This document shows, piece by piece, positions 53,049 to 62,034 of a stretch of DNA of 64,000 bases. The translations under genes and the position numbers were made by a program. The notes beneath the pieces were generated by a model. That model was not told the DNA's origin. It did no database searches and saw only the letters and a program-made list of their open reading frames with translations. Origin of the DNA: [Eubacterium] cellulosolvens LD2006 (lineage in GTDB: Bacteria; Bacillota; Clostridia; Lachnospirales; Lachnospiraceae); NCBI RefSeq assembly GCF_000621585.1, contig NZ_JHXY01000012.1, positions 1-64,000 on the forward strand, in the 5' to 3' direction. Position 1 is the first letter of the stretch. Every line of letters begins with the position of its first letter.

Positions 53049-53882
53049 ATGTCTCTGGGACTTGATTTTTTATATCGTACGATTCCGGGCAGAGTGCTTC
53101 TGAAAATTCTTGCCGGCCGGAGTTTATCCAAACTCGCCGGCTTTTTTTTGGATTCACCGCTCTCGAAACCTTTGATCAGACCCTTTGTTCAAAGCAATGG
53201 CATTGATCTCGGCGAATGTGAGAATACAGACTTTCGCTGTTTCAATGACTGCTTTACCAGAAAGCTGAAGAGCGAACTCCGACCGGTGGATATGGAGGCG
53301 GATCACCTCATCTCTCCCTGCGACGGGCTTCTGAGCGTCTGGCCGGTCAGGGAGGACACGGTACTTCCCGTCAAACAGAGCAAGTATACGATTTCCGGAC
53401 TCTTGCAAAACAAGGATCTCGCGGTGGAATTCGGTGGCGGAACCTGTCTTGTGTTCCGTCTCTGCGTAAACCACTACCATCGCTACTGCTATCCGGACAG
53501 CGGTACAAAGGGTGAGAACGTATTTATTCCGGGAAAACTGCACACGGTCCGGCCGGTTGCCCTGCGGGAGGTTCCGGTGTTCACCGAGAACTGCAGAGAA
53601 TATACGATTCTGGACACCGATCACTTCGGGCGAATGGCGCAGATCGAAGTCGGCGCGATGCTTGTCGGAAAAATTCTGAATCATCACGGCAAGTGGCCGA
53701 TTCGTCGGGGACAGGAGAAGGGGTATTTCCTTTACGGAGGGTCAACGATCATACTTCTGCTTCAAAAAAATGCCGCAGTTATCGACCCGGAGATTCTTGA
53801 AGAGTGCGGAAAGGGCAAAGAGGTGCCGGTTCGCTTCGGACAGAGGATCGGACACAGGCAGGCGGTGCGTCCAAAAGTGTAA
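53049..53882 (+). CDS. psd: Phosphatidylserine decarboxylase
   Basis: A 277-residue proenzyme. Conserved parts are SPCDG (Asp of the triad), CVNHYHRYCYPDSG (His) and the self-cleavage motif GGST with Ser232, which becomes the pyruvoyl group. GGST replaces the LGST of E. coli, as in other Clostridia. It converts phosphatidylserine to phosphatidylethanolamine. GGAGG precedes the ATG, 63 bases after pssA, so pssA and psd form a PE-synthesis pair. Confidence 0.94.
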   Translation: MSLGLDFLYRTIPGRVLLKILAGRSLSKLAGFFLDSPLSKPLIRPFVQSNGIDLGECENTDFRCFNDCFTRKLKSELRPVDMEADHLISPCDGLLSVWPVREDTVLPVKQSKYTISGLLQNKDLAVEFGGGTCLVFRLCVNHYHRYCYPDSGTKGENVFIPGKLHTVRPVALREVPVFTENCREYTILDTDHFGRMAQIEVGAMLVGKILNHHGKWPIRRGQEKGYFLYGGSTIILLLQKNAAVIDPEILEECGKGKEVPVRFGQRIGHRQAVRPKV

Positions 53883-54004
53883 ATGCCGAGACCCTGCATC
53901 CGGAGTGGATTCCGGAATTCCCTGAATAATATTCATGGAAAAATCACGATGAAGATAGTTATAAATAAGAGGCCTGATATACGTTGATGAAAGGAAGTGA
54001 GGAT

Positions 54005-54463
54005 GTGAGCACGAAGAATGACAAACTGACCGGTGATTACCGCGTGTGTGTGAATGAGGCCGACGCGTTTCTTTCGGTGGCGAAATCCTGTGTACGAAGC
54101 ATTGAGGATTTCCTTGGCGGGAAAATGTATCCCTTCGCCGTGAATGTCAGCTTTGCCTGCGAGCTGTATCTGAAGGCGCTGATGATCCGTCGGTCCTCCG
54201 CCTCAGAATTCGTCCGGGGGCATGATCTGAAATCGCTCTTTGAGAGCCTTTCTCCCGAAGACCGTGATGCGATCCGGAAGATGTACGGGAAGAAAAGCGG
54301 TGTTTCCCTCGATCAGCTTCTGGAAGAGTCCGGAAAGGCATTCGAGGACTGGAGATATGCATTGGAAAAAGCCGCATCCATCAACGTCACGGGAATTCTT
54401 GCCTTTGCGAATGTCCTTCAGGACTATGTCAAAAAAACAGGAGAAAATGCAGGAGGCTCTTGA
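54005..54463 (+). CDS. HEPN-domain-like protein
   Basis: A 152-residue helical protein from GTG 54005, which follows GGAAGTGAGG; an ATG at 53987 would add six residues. The sequence ACELYLKALMIRR...FVRGHDLKSLFESL and FEDWRYALE matches stand-alone HEPN proteins. An R-x4-6-H ribonuclease motif can be placed at RGH only with short spacing, so RNase activity is uncertain. No minimal nucleotidyltransferase partner is adjacent. It lies between psd and the SulP gene. Confidence 0.65.
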   Translation: MSTKNDKLTGDYRVCVNEADAFLSVAKSCVRSIEDFLGGKMYPFAVNVSFACELYLKALMIRRSSASEFVRGHDLKSLFESLSPEDRDAIRKMYGKKSGVSLDQLLEESGKAFEDWRYALEKAASINVTGILAFANVLQDYVKKTGENAGGS

Positions 54464-54539
54464 ATATTCCGTGAAAAAGGAATATCCTGTTGTATTTGGC
54501 GGGCATCTCTTACGTCGAGATTTCAGGATCTTCTCATAA
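54447..54539 (+). CDS. Possible 30-residue small protein
   Basis: A 30-codon frame starting ATG 54447 after CAGGAG, overlapping the last 17 bases of the HEPN-like gene in another frame: MQEALEYSVKKEYPVVFGG, then basic HLLRRDFRIFS. It could be a real coupled small protein or a shifted tail of the upstream gene. No homologue is known to me. Confidence 0.3.
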   Translation: MQEALEYSVKKEYPVVFGGHLLRRDFRIFS

Positions 54540-54583
54540 GAAGGTGAAAGCACCCGACCAAATCTGTTAGGAGAGAACAACAT

Positions 54584-56239
54584 ATGAACAAGAGTAAGTT
54601 GACGCCGATGCTCTTTACTGCAATGAAGGACTATTCGAAAGAGCAGTTTGTGAAGGATGTGATCTCGGGTATCATCGTGGCTATCATTGCCCTTCCACTC
54701 TCGATCGCGCTGGCGCTCGCATCCGGTGTCGGACCGGAAGAGGGTATCTACACAGCCATTATCGCCGGTTTTCTGATCAGTTTCTTCGGCGGTAGCCGTG
54801 TACAGATCGCCGGACCGACGGCTGCGTTTGCGACCATCGTTGCCGGAATTGTGGCGAAGAACGGAATGAGCGGACTGGCAATGGCGACCATTTTTGCCGG
54901 CGTGCTTCTGATTCTGATGGGCATCTTCCGTCTCGGAAGTCTGATCTCGTTTATTCCCTATACAATTACGACCGGCTTTACCGCGGGCATAGCGGTTACA
55001 ATTCTGATCGGCCAGTTAAAGGATTTCTTCGGGCTCACATTCCCGAAGGGAACCGTGACGATTGAAACTATGGACAAGATGAAGGCTGTCATCGCCAATT
55101 TCGGTACGGTCAATGTTCAGGCGGTGATCGTCGGACTTGTCTGCCTCGCGATTCTGATTGTCTGGCCATTTGTCCCGAAAATCGGTGAGGTGATTCCGGG
55201 TTCTCTGATCGCTGTCTTTGCAGGCATTGCGATGGTGAACCTTCTTCATATGAAAGTAAATACAATCGGTGATCTCTATACGATCAGCAATTCGCTGCCG
55301 AAATTCCACATGCCGGACTTCAGTCTTGCCGCGATCCGTGAATGTGCCGGAAACGGATTTACAATTGCGATTCTTGCGGCGATCGAATCCCTGCTTTCCT
55401 GTGTGGTTGCGGACGGTATGATCAACGCGCATCACCGTCCGGACGCGGAGCTGATTGCCCAGGGACTCGGAAATATCGGATCGGCCTTCTTCGGAGGAAT
55501 TCCGGCGACAGGAGCCATCGCGAGAACAGCGGCGAACATCAAGAACGGCGGAAGAACCCCGGTTGCCGGAATCGTTCACTCCATCGTGCTGGTGCTAGTA
55601 TTGATCGTGCTCATGCCCTATGCGGCGCTGATTCCGATGCCTACGATTGCGGCGATTCTTTTTATCGTTGCCTACAATATGTGCGGCTGGAAGACCTTTG
55701 TTCATCTCTGCAAGACCGCGCCGAAGAGCGATATCGCGATTCTGGTCAGCACCTTTGCGCTCACCGTCTGCTTCGACCTTGTCATTGCCATCGGCGTGGG
55801 CATGATGCTCTCCTGCCTCTTCCTGATGAAGCGGATGGCAGACGAGACCAGCGTCATCCCGTGGCAGTACGTGGACAACGCCAACGATCCGGACAGCATT
55901 GATCTTCGCATCGTGCCAAAGCATGTGCGTGTCTTCGAGATTAACGGACCGCTGTTCTTCGGAGCAGCCGAGCGCATTGCAGAAATCAACCTCAAGGAGT
56001 ACACAAGAGTTCTCGTCATTCGTATGCGTGCGGTGCCGGCGCTTGACGCAACCGCCATGCACTCACTGGAGAACCTCTACCGTCAGTGCAAAGACCGGAA
56101 TGTAAAGATGGTCTTCTCGCATGTCAATGAGCAGCCGATGCGCACGATGGAGAAAGCCGGCTTTGTGGAGAAAGTCGGAAGAGAGAATTTTGCGGCTCAT
56201 ATCGACGCGGCTCTGGAGCGGGCGGAGGAGATCAACTGA
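54584..56239 (+). CDS. SulP/SLC26-family anion transporter with STAS domain
   Basis: A 551-residue transporter. Ten to twelve helices in the SulP fold, with IVAIIALPLSIALALASG and GGSRVQIAGPTAAFATIV as family motifs. The C-terminal cytoplasmic STAS domain spans residues ~435-545 (VRVFEINGPLFFGAAERI). Substrates in the family are sulfate, bicarbonate or dicarboxylates; this one cannot be assigned. TAGGAGAG precedes the ATG and a strong terminator follows. Confidence 0.92.
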   Translation: MNKSKLTPMLFTAMKDYSKEQFVKDVISGIIVAIIALPLSIALALASGVGPEEGIYTAIIAGFLISFFGGSRVQIAGPTAAFATIVAGIVAKNGMSGLAMATIFAGVLLILMGIFRLGSLISFIPYTITTGFTAGIAVTILIGQLKDFFGLTFPKGTVTIETMDKMKAVIANFGTVNVQAVIVGLVCLAILIVWPFVPKIGEVIPGSLIAVFAGIAMVNLLHMKVNTIGDLYTISNSLPKFHMPDFSLAAIRECAGNGFTIAILAAIESLLSCVVADGMINAHHRPDAELIAQGLGNIGSAFFGGIPATGAIARTAANIKNGGRTPVAGIVHSIVLVLVLIVLMPYAALIPMPTIAAILFIVAYNMCGWKTFVHLCKTAPKSDIAILVSTFALTVCFDLVIAIGVGMMLSCLFLMKRMADETSVIPWQYVDNANDPDSIDLRIVPKHVRVFEINGPLFFGAAERIAEINLKEYTRVLVIRMRAVPALDATAMHSLENLYRQCKDRNVKMVFSHVNEQPMRTMEKAGFVEKVGRENFAAHIDAALERAEEIN

Positions 56240-56276
56240 TCCCGAGGAAAAAATTTTCACGTAATAAATCACGGTT

Positions 56277-56315
56277 AAGGAAACACGGATGCCATCATCT
56301 GTGTTTCCTTTTTTA
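56277..56315 (+). terminator. Terminator of the SulP gene
   Basis: AAGGAAACAC (56277-56286) and GTGTTTCCTT (56301-56310), plus inner GATG/CATC, followed by TTTTT. Confidence 0.9.
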
Positions 56316-56410
56316 GAGCCTACAAAAGAGTAACTTATATATACATTTATTGAGATATATAAATTAATTGTTATCTTTCGCGCTTTCCATATATTTTTCT
56401 TTTGTTTTAT

Positions 56411-56690
56411 TATAAAATATTACATGTGGTATTTAACATCCCGGTGTAACAAAATCGCTGTAAAAGCACTTTTTGTGCAGGAAGAAAATTGCAGGGAACT
56501 GAAATACGAAGCTGGTTTGATTACTTTTAAGTATTCATGTGAGGCTGGATTAGTATGAATGGAAACGCAACAATCTTTAGAGGGCAGCATAGCAGGACAA
56601 CATGGGCGAACTATGTCCATATATATGTCACGGATAAACTGACCGTCGGTGAATGGAGTTGACTGACTCCGTTCACCGGCGGTCGTTTTG
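56411..56690 (+). ncRNA. Candidate structured non-coding RNA
   Basis: Between the SulP terminator and the first STAS gene lies a TATAAA box (56411-56416), then about 220 bases with no reading frame but several hairpins: ATTCAT/ATGAAT near 56535-56563 and GGACA...TGTCC near 56592-56617. It ends in a strong terminator, GACCGTCGGTGAATGGAGT (56641-56659) with ACTCCGTTCACCGGCGGTC (56666-56684), then GTTTTGTT. No -35 box is evident. It matches no riboswitch or housekeeping RNA that I can recognise. Confidence 0.4.
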
Positions 56691-56692
56691 TT
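56641..56692 (+). terminator. Strong terminator upstream of the STAS gene
   Basis: A 19-base arm (56641-56659) pairs, with two mismatches, with 56666-56684, and GTTTTGTT follows. No coding gene precedes it, hence the ncRNA suggestion. Confidence 0.85.
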
Positions 56693-56834
56693 GTGTGGTT
56701 GGAAATCGCTTCACATTCCCTATCGCATAATGTTCTACCGGGGTACACACTTGCGCGAAGATTTGACAAGGGTATTTGTACATGGATCTGAAACGAGTCC
56801 TCCGATTCACAGGCAGGAGGAGAAAGGAATGTGA

Positions 56835-57080
56835 ATGATCATTGAGAAGAAACAAAACAACGGAGAGTTTTGCCTTATCCTTTCGGGGAGAATCGACACA
56901 ACGACTTCACCGCAGCTCCGGGAGAAAATTGCGGAGATTCCGGATGAAGCAGAACGGCTGATTCTTGATTTCAAAGATGTGGAATATATCTCCTCGGCTG
57001 GACTTCGTGAACTATTGGTCTGCAGACAGCGCTTTCGCGAAGAGCGGATGCTGATCAGTACTGCGTTGGAAAAACCGTAA
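56835..57080 (+). CDS. STAS-domain protein (anti-sigma factor antagonist-like), short
   Basis: An 81-residue STAS protein with EFCLILSGRIDTTTSPQLR and DFKDVEYISSAGLRELL. The Ser of SSAGLR aligns with the phosphorylated Ser of SpoIIAA/RsbV. It ends early: the paralogue at 60378 continues ~18 residues further through the last helix, and a shifted frame here reads VNRVLRDFLSG, so a frameshift is possible. It is the first gene of the acyl-activation cluster and a candidate partner of the HATPase domain fused to the ligase. AAAGGA precedes the ATG. Confidence 0.82.
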   Translation: MIIEKKQNNGEFCLILSGRIDTTTSPQLREKIAEIPDEAERLILDFKDVEYISSAGLRELLVCRQRFREERMLISTALEKP

Positions 57081-57125
57081 ATCGTGTCTTGAGAGATTTC
57101 CTATCCGGAAAGGAGAAGAAAAGAA

Positions 57126-58232
57126 ATGGCCCAAAAAAGGGAAAATGGTCTTGATCTGTTGAGGGTTATCGCGGCGATCCTTGTGTGTGCCGTTCATGTG
57201 TGCAACGTGGGAAGAGAGCAGGCGGTGAATCTGCAGGATCCGAACTTCACGTTTCATTTTTTCTATGTGATCTTTCATCTGGCACAGGCCGCTGTATCCT
57301 GTTTTGTCGCACTCTCCGGTGCGTTTATCCTGAAGGCTTCATCCACGAAAGATTATCTCTCGTTTTACAGGAGAACATGGAAGAAGGTTGTGATCCCGAC
57401 GATTGTTTTTTCCGTCTTTTACATCCTATTTGAGACAATCCAGAATTGTATGCTGTCTCCGGAGCAGAGCAATCTCGCGGGAACTTTTCTGATGACGCTG
57501 ACAGGGAAGATTGTCATGGGCATTATGGGATTCCCGGCTGTACACATGTGGTATATGTTTATGCTCATGGTGCTGTATCTTCTCGCTCCTTTCGTGGCAC
57601 TGGCGAAGGAACATATGGGAGAAAGGAACTTCGCAAAAGCGGCGTTTATCCTGTGGTTCCTTGGCGCTGTCGACGCGGTCTCTCATCAGACGAGAATCTC
57701 ATGGAGTCTCGGATACACGGCAGATCTCCTCGGGATCTTCATGCTTGGCTATGTATTGCATGAGTGGGCATCGAAGAAGAAAGGGGAAACTGCGGTAGGG
57801 TTCGGTCTGATTGCGGGAGGTTGCTGCCTGATTGCCGTGGAGTATCTGATCTGGTTTGTGATCCGGAACAATGAAGCTGTCGCGCAGTTTTTTCAGCAGA
57901 GGCCTCATAATCCGTTTTTGTCGATGGGAGCGCTTCTGTGCATTGCCGGCTTTACCATTCTTGAGATCAGGGGAAATTTCGGAACACTTTCGCTGCTCAC
58001 CCTTTGGGTTTATATTGTGCATCCGGCAGTCATCGCTATTGTGTGCGGAATAGAGAGCGTTCTTCTCCATATACCTTTTCAGGAGGTCGGAATCGAAAAA
58101 CCGGTGCTGGTGGGAAGTATCAATATTGTTCTTGTGGTTATTCTATCCTTTATTATCGCCTGGTTTGTTGAAAAAGTGATGCAGAGACCGGGAAAACCAT
58201 CCGGCGGAAAAACGAAAGGAGGAAATGTGTGA
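57126..58232 (+). CDS. Acyltransferase family 3 membrane protein
   Basis: A 368-residue protein with ten helices. The family start motif is present: NGLDLLRVIAAILVCAVHV, with D10, R13 and H24 in helix 1. Such enzymes O-acylate surface sugars, peptidoglycan or lipids, usually with acyl groups carried across the membrane. AAAGGAG precedes the ATG. The stop overlaps the ligase start by four bases (GTGA), so synthesis of the two is coupled. This suggests it uses, or supplies, the ligase product. Confidence 0.88.
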   Translation: MAQKRENGLDLLRVIAAILVCAVHVCNVGREQAVNLQDPNFTFHFFYVIFHLAQAAVSCFVALSGAFILKASSTKDYLSFYRRTWKKVVIPTIVFSVFYILFETIQNCMLSPEQSNLAGTFLMTLTGKIVMGIMGFPAVHMWYMFMLMVLYLLAPFVALAKEHMGERNFAKAAFILWFLGAVDAVSHQTRISWSLGYTADLLGIFMLGYVLHEWASKKKGETAVGFGLIAGGCCLIAVEYLIWFVIRNNEAVAQFFQQRPHNPFLSMGALLCIAGFTILEIRGNFGTLSLLTLWVYIVHPAVIAIVCGIESVLLHIPFQEVGIEKPVLVGSINIVLVVILSFIIAWFVEKVMQRPGKPSGGKTKGGNV

Positions 58233-60241
58233 AGACATTCAAAGCCTTTTTTTCTCAATTATCAGAACAAGAAAACGCAAGGATTGCGCTTGCGGCCGGT
58301 GATGAAACCTATACATACGCCCAGCTCGACAAGGCGGCGGATCTGTTTGCCTCAGATCTTATTGAGGCCGGTTTACTGCCCGGGGATCACGTGGGAATCT
58401 GGTCGTTCAACAGCGCCAACTGGCTGATCGCAATGCTCGGAATTGTCCGGGCGGGAGGCGTGGCTATTCTTGGAAATTACAGCATGACCTATCCGGATAT
58501 CCGGGATCTTCTGGTCATGACGGATGTTTCTTATCTGTGTTTCGGAACATCGCTGGCGAGTGTGAAGATGGAAGGCGCCGTGGAAAAAATGTGCGGAGAA
58601 CTGAAACTTCCGCACGAAAAAGTTTTTGATATTACGGCCGGAAAGACATCGTTCCTGGACAGAATGGATGAGACGCCGAAACATAAAGAGGAGATCGATG
58701 AGATTGCCGCAAGGCCGGAAGATGCGTCCAGAGACGCGGTTGTCATTTTTACGACAGGCACAACATCTCTTCCCAAAGCGGTTCTCCTGAATCAGAAGGG
58801 ATTTCTGATCAGCGAACTTGCGCAGGCAAAGGCAAGGGAGGATATCTTCGGTGAGAAGGTCTGTGTCGGCCTTCCGCTGTTCCATGTGTTCGGTCTGCAC
58901 ATCATCTTTACCTATTTCCTGTTGAAGAAAACGGTCTATCTGGAGGAAAAGATCGGTGCGGAGCAGATGATCGGAACAACGGCGGATCATGACATAACGG
59001 ATCTCGCCACGGTCGCCTCGGTTTATCTGCAGATCATAAAACATCCGGACTTTCCGGGCATAGCCGGCCGCGTGCATGTCCTCACGACAGCGGGAGGCGC
59101 ACTCACGCCCGTGCAGTACATGAAACTGGAGACAGCCTTCGCGGACGCAAAGCTTTTCAATGAATACGGACAGACGGAGATGCACGGTCTGATTACGCTT
59201 TCGCCGACAGACACGCCGATTGAGAAGAGGGCACATTCTCTTGGAAAACCATACCCCGGTGAAGAAATCCGGATCTACGACGAGAAGCAGAAATGCTTTG
59301 TGGAGACCGGTGAGATCGGCGAGATCGTCATCCGGGATGATTCTCAGCTGAACGGTTATTACAAGCTGCCGCCGGAGAAGCAGGCCGTGGATGCGGACGG
59401 CTGGCTTCACACGGGAGATCTCGGCTATCTGGATGAGGAAGGTTTCCTCCATATGGCCGGCAGGATCAAAGACATTATCATTAAAAACGGAGAAAACATC
59501 GCGCCGCTGGATGTAGAGAGCGCAGTGACACAGATCGACGCCGTCTCCGAGGTGAAGGTATTCGGTGCTCCGCATCCGATTTTCGGAGAGAGCGTGGAGT
59601 GCTGCATTACACTTCGCGACGGAAGCGACTTCGATGAAGATGCTGTGAAGAAATCGCTGAAAAAGACGCTCACGCCGGCAAAAATCCCGTCCCATTTCTT
59701 TGTTTTTCCTGAGTTTCCGCTTGCGCCGAGCGGCAAGCTGGATCAGCGCGGACTGAAGCTTCTGATGCTGCGGAAGCTGCGGGTTGAAGTCGTCAAGGAT
59801 GAACTGGAGAAGGGAATTGTCGTGGCGGATCTGACCGTCAAGAATACTTCTTACAATATCATGCCGGTTACTTCTCTGGTGAAAGAGTTGTCGTATTCCA
59901 TGGGATACGGGAGCCGCAGGGTAAGAGAGATTGTTCACGCTGTGGAAGAGATGCTCATGGAGCGTATCATCAACGCCTACGAAGAGGTCGGTGATATCCG
60001 GATCCGGATCATTTTCCAGCAGGAATGGATGCGGGTGGAATTCTCGGACAGCGGAAACGAGTATTACATTGAGAAAAACAAAGACACCAGTGCCAGCGCA
60101 AAGATCATCCTGAAGGTGGTTGACAACTTCGCTACGATGCGCAATGAAAAAAGCGGAATCTATTACTGCATGGATTTCCTGTATGAGGACGACTTCTCCA
60201 TCAAAGACTTCATTATCAGTCATGACCGGGAAGTGAAGTGA
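58229..60241 (+). CDS. Acyl-adenylating ligase fused to an RsbW/SpoIIAB-like HATPase domain
   Basis: A 670-residue protein starting at GTG after AAAGGAGG. Residues 1-~515 are a complete ANL enzyme: A3 FTTGTTSLPKA (~174), A5 NEYGQTEMHG (~311), A7/A8 GWLHTGDLGYLDEEGFLHMAGRIKDIIIK and A10 APSGKLDQRG (~500-509). Residues ~530-665 match the HATPase_c_2 kinase fold of anti-sigma factors: LVKELSYSMGYG, AVEEMLMERIINAY (N-box, ~571-584) and FSDSGNEYY (D-x-G, ~604-612). The usual N-box Asn is Glu and the glycine lid (GLG) is lost, so kinase activity is doubtful; it may be a STAS-binding or nucleotide-sensing module. Flanking STAS genes support partner switching. Confidence 0.82.
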   Translation: MKTFKAFFSQLSEQENARIALAAGDETYTYAQLDKAADLFASDLIEAGLLPGDHVGIWSFNSANWLIAMLGIVRAGGVAILGNYSMTYPDIRDLLVMTDVSYLCFGTSLASVKMEGAVEKMCGELKLPHEKVFDITAGKTSFLDRMDETPKHKEEIDEIAARPEDASRDAVVIFTTGTTSLPKAVLLNQKGFLISELAQAKAREDIFGEKVCVGLPLFHVFGLHIIFTYFLLKKTVYLEEKIGAEQMIGTTADHDITDLATVASVYLQIIKHPDFPGIAGRVHVLTTAGGALTPVQYMKLETAFADAKLFNEYGQTEMHGLITLSPTDTPIEKRAHSLGKPYPGEEIRIYDEKQKCFVETGEIGEIVIRDDSQLNGYYKLPPEKQAVDADGWLHTGDLGYLDEEGFLHMAGRIKDIIIKNGENIAPLDVESAVTQIDAVSEVKVFGAPHPIFGESVECCITLRDGSDFDEDAVKKSLKKTLTPAKIPSHFFVFPEFPLAPSGKLDQRGLKLLMLRKLRVEVVKDELEKGIVVADLTVKNTSYNIMPVTSLVKELSYSMGYGSRRVREIVHAVEEMLMERIINAYEEVGDIRIRIIFQQEWMRVEFSDSGNEYYIEKNKDTSASAKIILKVVDNFATMRNEKSGIYYCMDFLYEDDFSIKDFIISHDREVK

Positions 60242-60377
60242 AACGGTTTGTTGCCGGTGCCATGACCAGGGCACGATCCACCGGAAATCCACGGGGAAGG
60301 GGCAACGGGCCGGCCGAAACAAAAAGAATAGAGCAGGTTGAAAGTTTAGCATATTTACATGACAGAGGAGAGAAAAA

Positions 60378-60677
60378 ATGCTGGATATTAAGATGAATGA
60401 GAACGGAAAAGAACTGACGGTTGCGCTGAAGGGCGACCTGAACGTGGGGACATCGCCGGAACTGGAACAGGCGCTGAAAGAGAAACTGGACGATGTAGAA
60501 AAGCTGGTTTTTGATCTGGCGGAACTGGAATACATCTCCAGCGCCGGTCTTCGTGTTCTGCTCTTTTCGCATCAGACCGTGAGCAAACACGGAACCATGA
60601 TCATCAGGAATCTGACCGATGAGGTAAAGGACATTTTTGAAGTTACCGGTTTTTCGGATGCGATGAATATCGAGTGA
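60378..60677 (+). CDS. STAS-domain protein (anti-sigma factor antagonist-like)
   Basis: A 99-residue full-length STAS protein: ELTVALKGDLNVGTSPELEQAL, LVFDLAELEYISSAGLRVLLF and a final helix EVKDIFEVTGFSDAM. The conserved Ser lies in SSAGLR. It is a paralogue of the short STAS at 56835. AGAGGAGAG precedes the ATG. It lies between the ligase/HATPase fusion and the condensation-like genes, so it is the likeliest partner of the fused HATPase domain. Confidence 0.9.
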   Translation: MLDIKMNENGKELTVALKGDLNVGTSPELEQALKEKLDDVEKLVFDLAELEYISSAGLRVLLFSHQTVSKHGTMIIRNLTDEVKDIFEVTGFSDAMNIE

Positions 60678-60684
60678 CAGCGCC

Positions 60685-60723
60685 GGATCAACCGGCTGAC
60701 GGATCAACCGGCTGACGGATCAG
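60685..60723 (+). repeat. 16-bp tandem repeat
   Basis: GGATCAACCGGCTGAC occurs twice in a row (60685-60700, 60701-60716) and begins a third time, between the STAS and first condensation-like gene. Confidence 0.85.
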
Positions 60724-60800
60724 AAGGAACGAAAAGACAGACCTTTATGTGAAAGAACGGTCTCCTGTGATTTCCGGAAAAAATTTTTGAGGAGATGCTT

Positions 60801-62018
60801 ATGACGGTAAACGGCAGGCAAGTTGTATATAACGGCGGACCATTTCAGTCGTACTGGTGGGCGGATGAACACGAACCGGTGCATCCGGCGGTTAGCGCTG
60901 TTCTCTCCGATGTGGTGGATACAAAAGCACTGGAGCTGGCCTGGGATGCGGTGAAAAAGGTGTATCCGGTGACAGATCTTGTTCCAGATGACTATGATGA
61001 GGAAATACTCTTTTTTTCGGGAGAAGAAGCGTCTGTACCGGTGAACAGCAGAGAACATCCGATACCGGTCGGAAAAGCAGCTTCCGGCCGTGGATTTGTC
61101 CTCTCCTGGTATGATCGCACGATTACGCTGGGAGCGTACCACTCGCTGGCGGATGAGATCGGTTTGATGCGGATCTTCACGGTTTTGATGAAATGCTACG
61201 CGGCATTTCAAAAAGACAAAACCGGATCTTCCGCGGAGGTGCCGGAAACGATCAAAGAAGAGGAGTGCTTTGTCCAGAGCACGATGCTTGTTCCGACGGA
61301 ATATGAGCCGCAGAAGATTGCACTCTATCCGGACATCCGTGATTTATTTACGGATCCGGAAGCTGTCAACGATGAGGCACAGATCACGACTGCCAGGCTG
61401 GTATTTTCCGCGGCGGATTTTGAAGATCTCTGTAAAACAAACGACGCCTCATCGGAGGAGCTGCTTGCCTGTCTCATTGCAAAGGCCATCTATGCGCTCT
61501 ATCCGGATGAAAAGAAACAGCTCTGCTTCGGCATGATGACGGATTTCCGGGACGCCTTCGGCGTAGAGCGGACGATCGCGCCATGTTCGAAGAGAATGCC
61601 GTTGATCCTCTCAAGGGAAGAGGTCGTTGATCGATCGGCGGAAGAAACACTCCGGAAGATCGCGGACATTCGCAGGCACCAGAAGGAAGACGCCTATATC
61701 AAATCACATCTGGCGATGGAGAACACCTATGCGGTTCTCAATCTCAGAAACGTTTGTACCTGTATCAATTTCGCCGGAACCTTCGAGACCGGAAAGCAGT
61801 CTGTGGATATTACGGATATTACGATGACGGATTATTCCTCGAATTCCGTTTTTTTATTGCGCGCGGGAGATCGTGCGCATCTGAGTCTGCAGTACGGAAA
61901 AGCGACCGGCAAGTATTTGCGGGCAGTTGCCGGCGTACTGGAAACCATGGGGATCCGGGTGCTGCGAACTACGGAACCGTACACCCTTCGCGCCGAGACA
62001 TCGACGCCGGTTTTGTGA
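60801..62018 (+). CDS. Condensation-like acyltransferase, paralogue 1
   Basis: A 405-residue protein from ATG 60801, because GAGGAG ends 6 bases before it; an ATG at 60795 abuts the site. The fold is that of NRPS condensation / alcohol acyltransferase enzymes. The HHxxxDG region reads AYHSLADEIG, with H114 and D118 kept but the Gly lost. Other family-like parts are LELAWDAVKKVYPVTDLV and FGMMTDFRDAFG. The C-terminus STPVL resembles paralogue 2 (SDPVL). It may act on the acyl group activated by the ligase, or be a degenerate partner of paralogue 2. Confidence 0.75.
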   Translation: MTVNGRQVVYNGGPFQSYWWADEHEPVHPAVSAVLSDVVDTKALELAWDAVKKVYPVTDLVPDDYDEEILFFSGEEASVPVNSREHPIPVGKAASGRGFVLSWYDRTITLGAYHSLADEIGLMRIFTVLMKCYAAFQKDKTGSSAEVPETIKEEECFVQSTMLVPTEYEPQKIALYPDIRDLFTDPEAVNDEAQITTARLVFSAADFEDLCKTNDASSEELLACLIAKAIYALYPDEKKQLCFGMMTDFRDAFGVERTIAPCSKRMPLILSREEVVDRSAEETLRKIADIRRHQKEDAYIKSHLAMENTYAVLNLRNVCTCINFAGTFETGKQSVDITDITMTDYSSNSVFLLRAGDRAHLSLQYGKATGKYLRAVAGVLETMGIRVLRTTEPYTLRAETSTPVL

Positions 62019-62034
62019 GAGGGGGACAGTCGAT

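Noticed and set aside
58373-60535. 720-codon frame antisense to the ligase-HATPase fusion, and a 564-codon one antisense to the condensation-like genes (62155-63849)
   Set aside because: Both span several real genes and their spacers and contain no recognisable domain.
61927-62034. Longer N-terminus for condensation-like paralogue 2
   Set aside because: It would overlap paralogue 1 by ~90 bases; ATG 62035 has a strong site and the aligned N-terminus.
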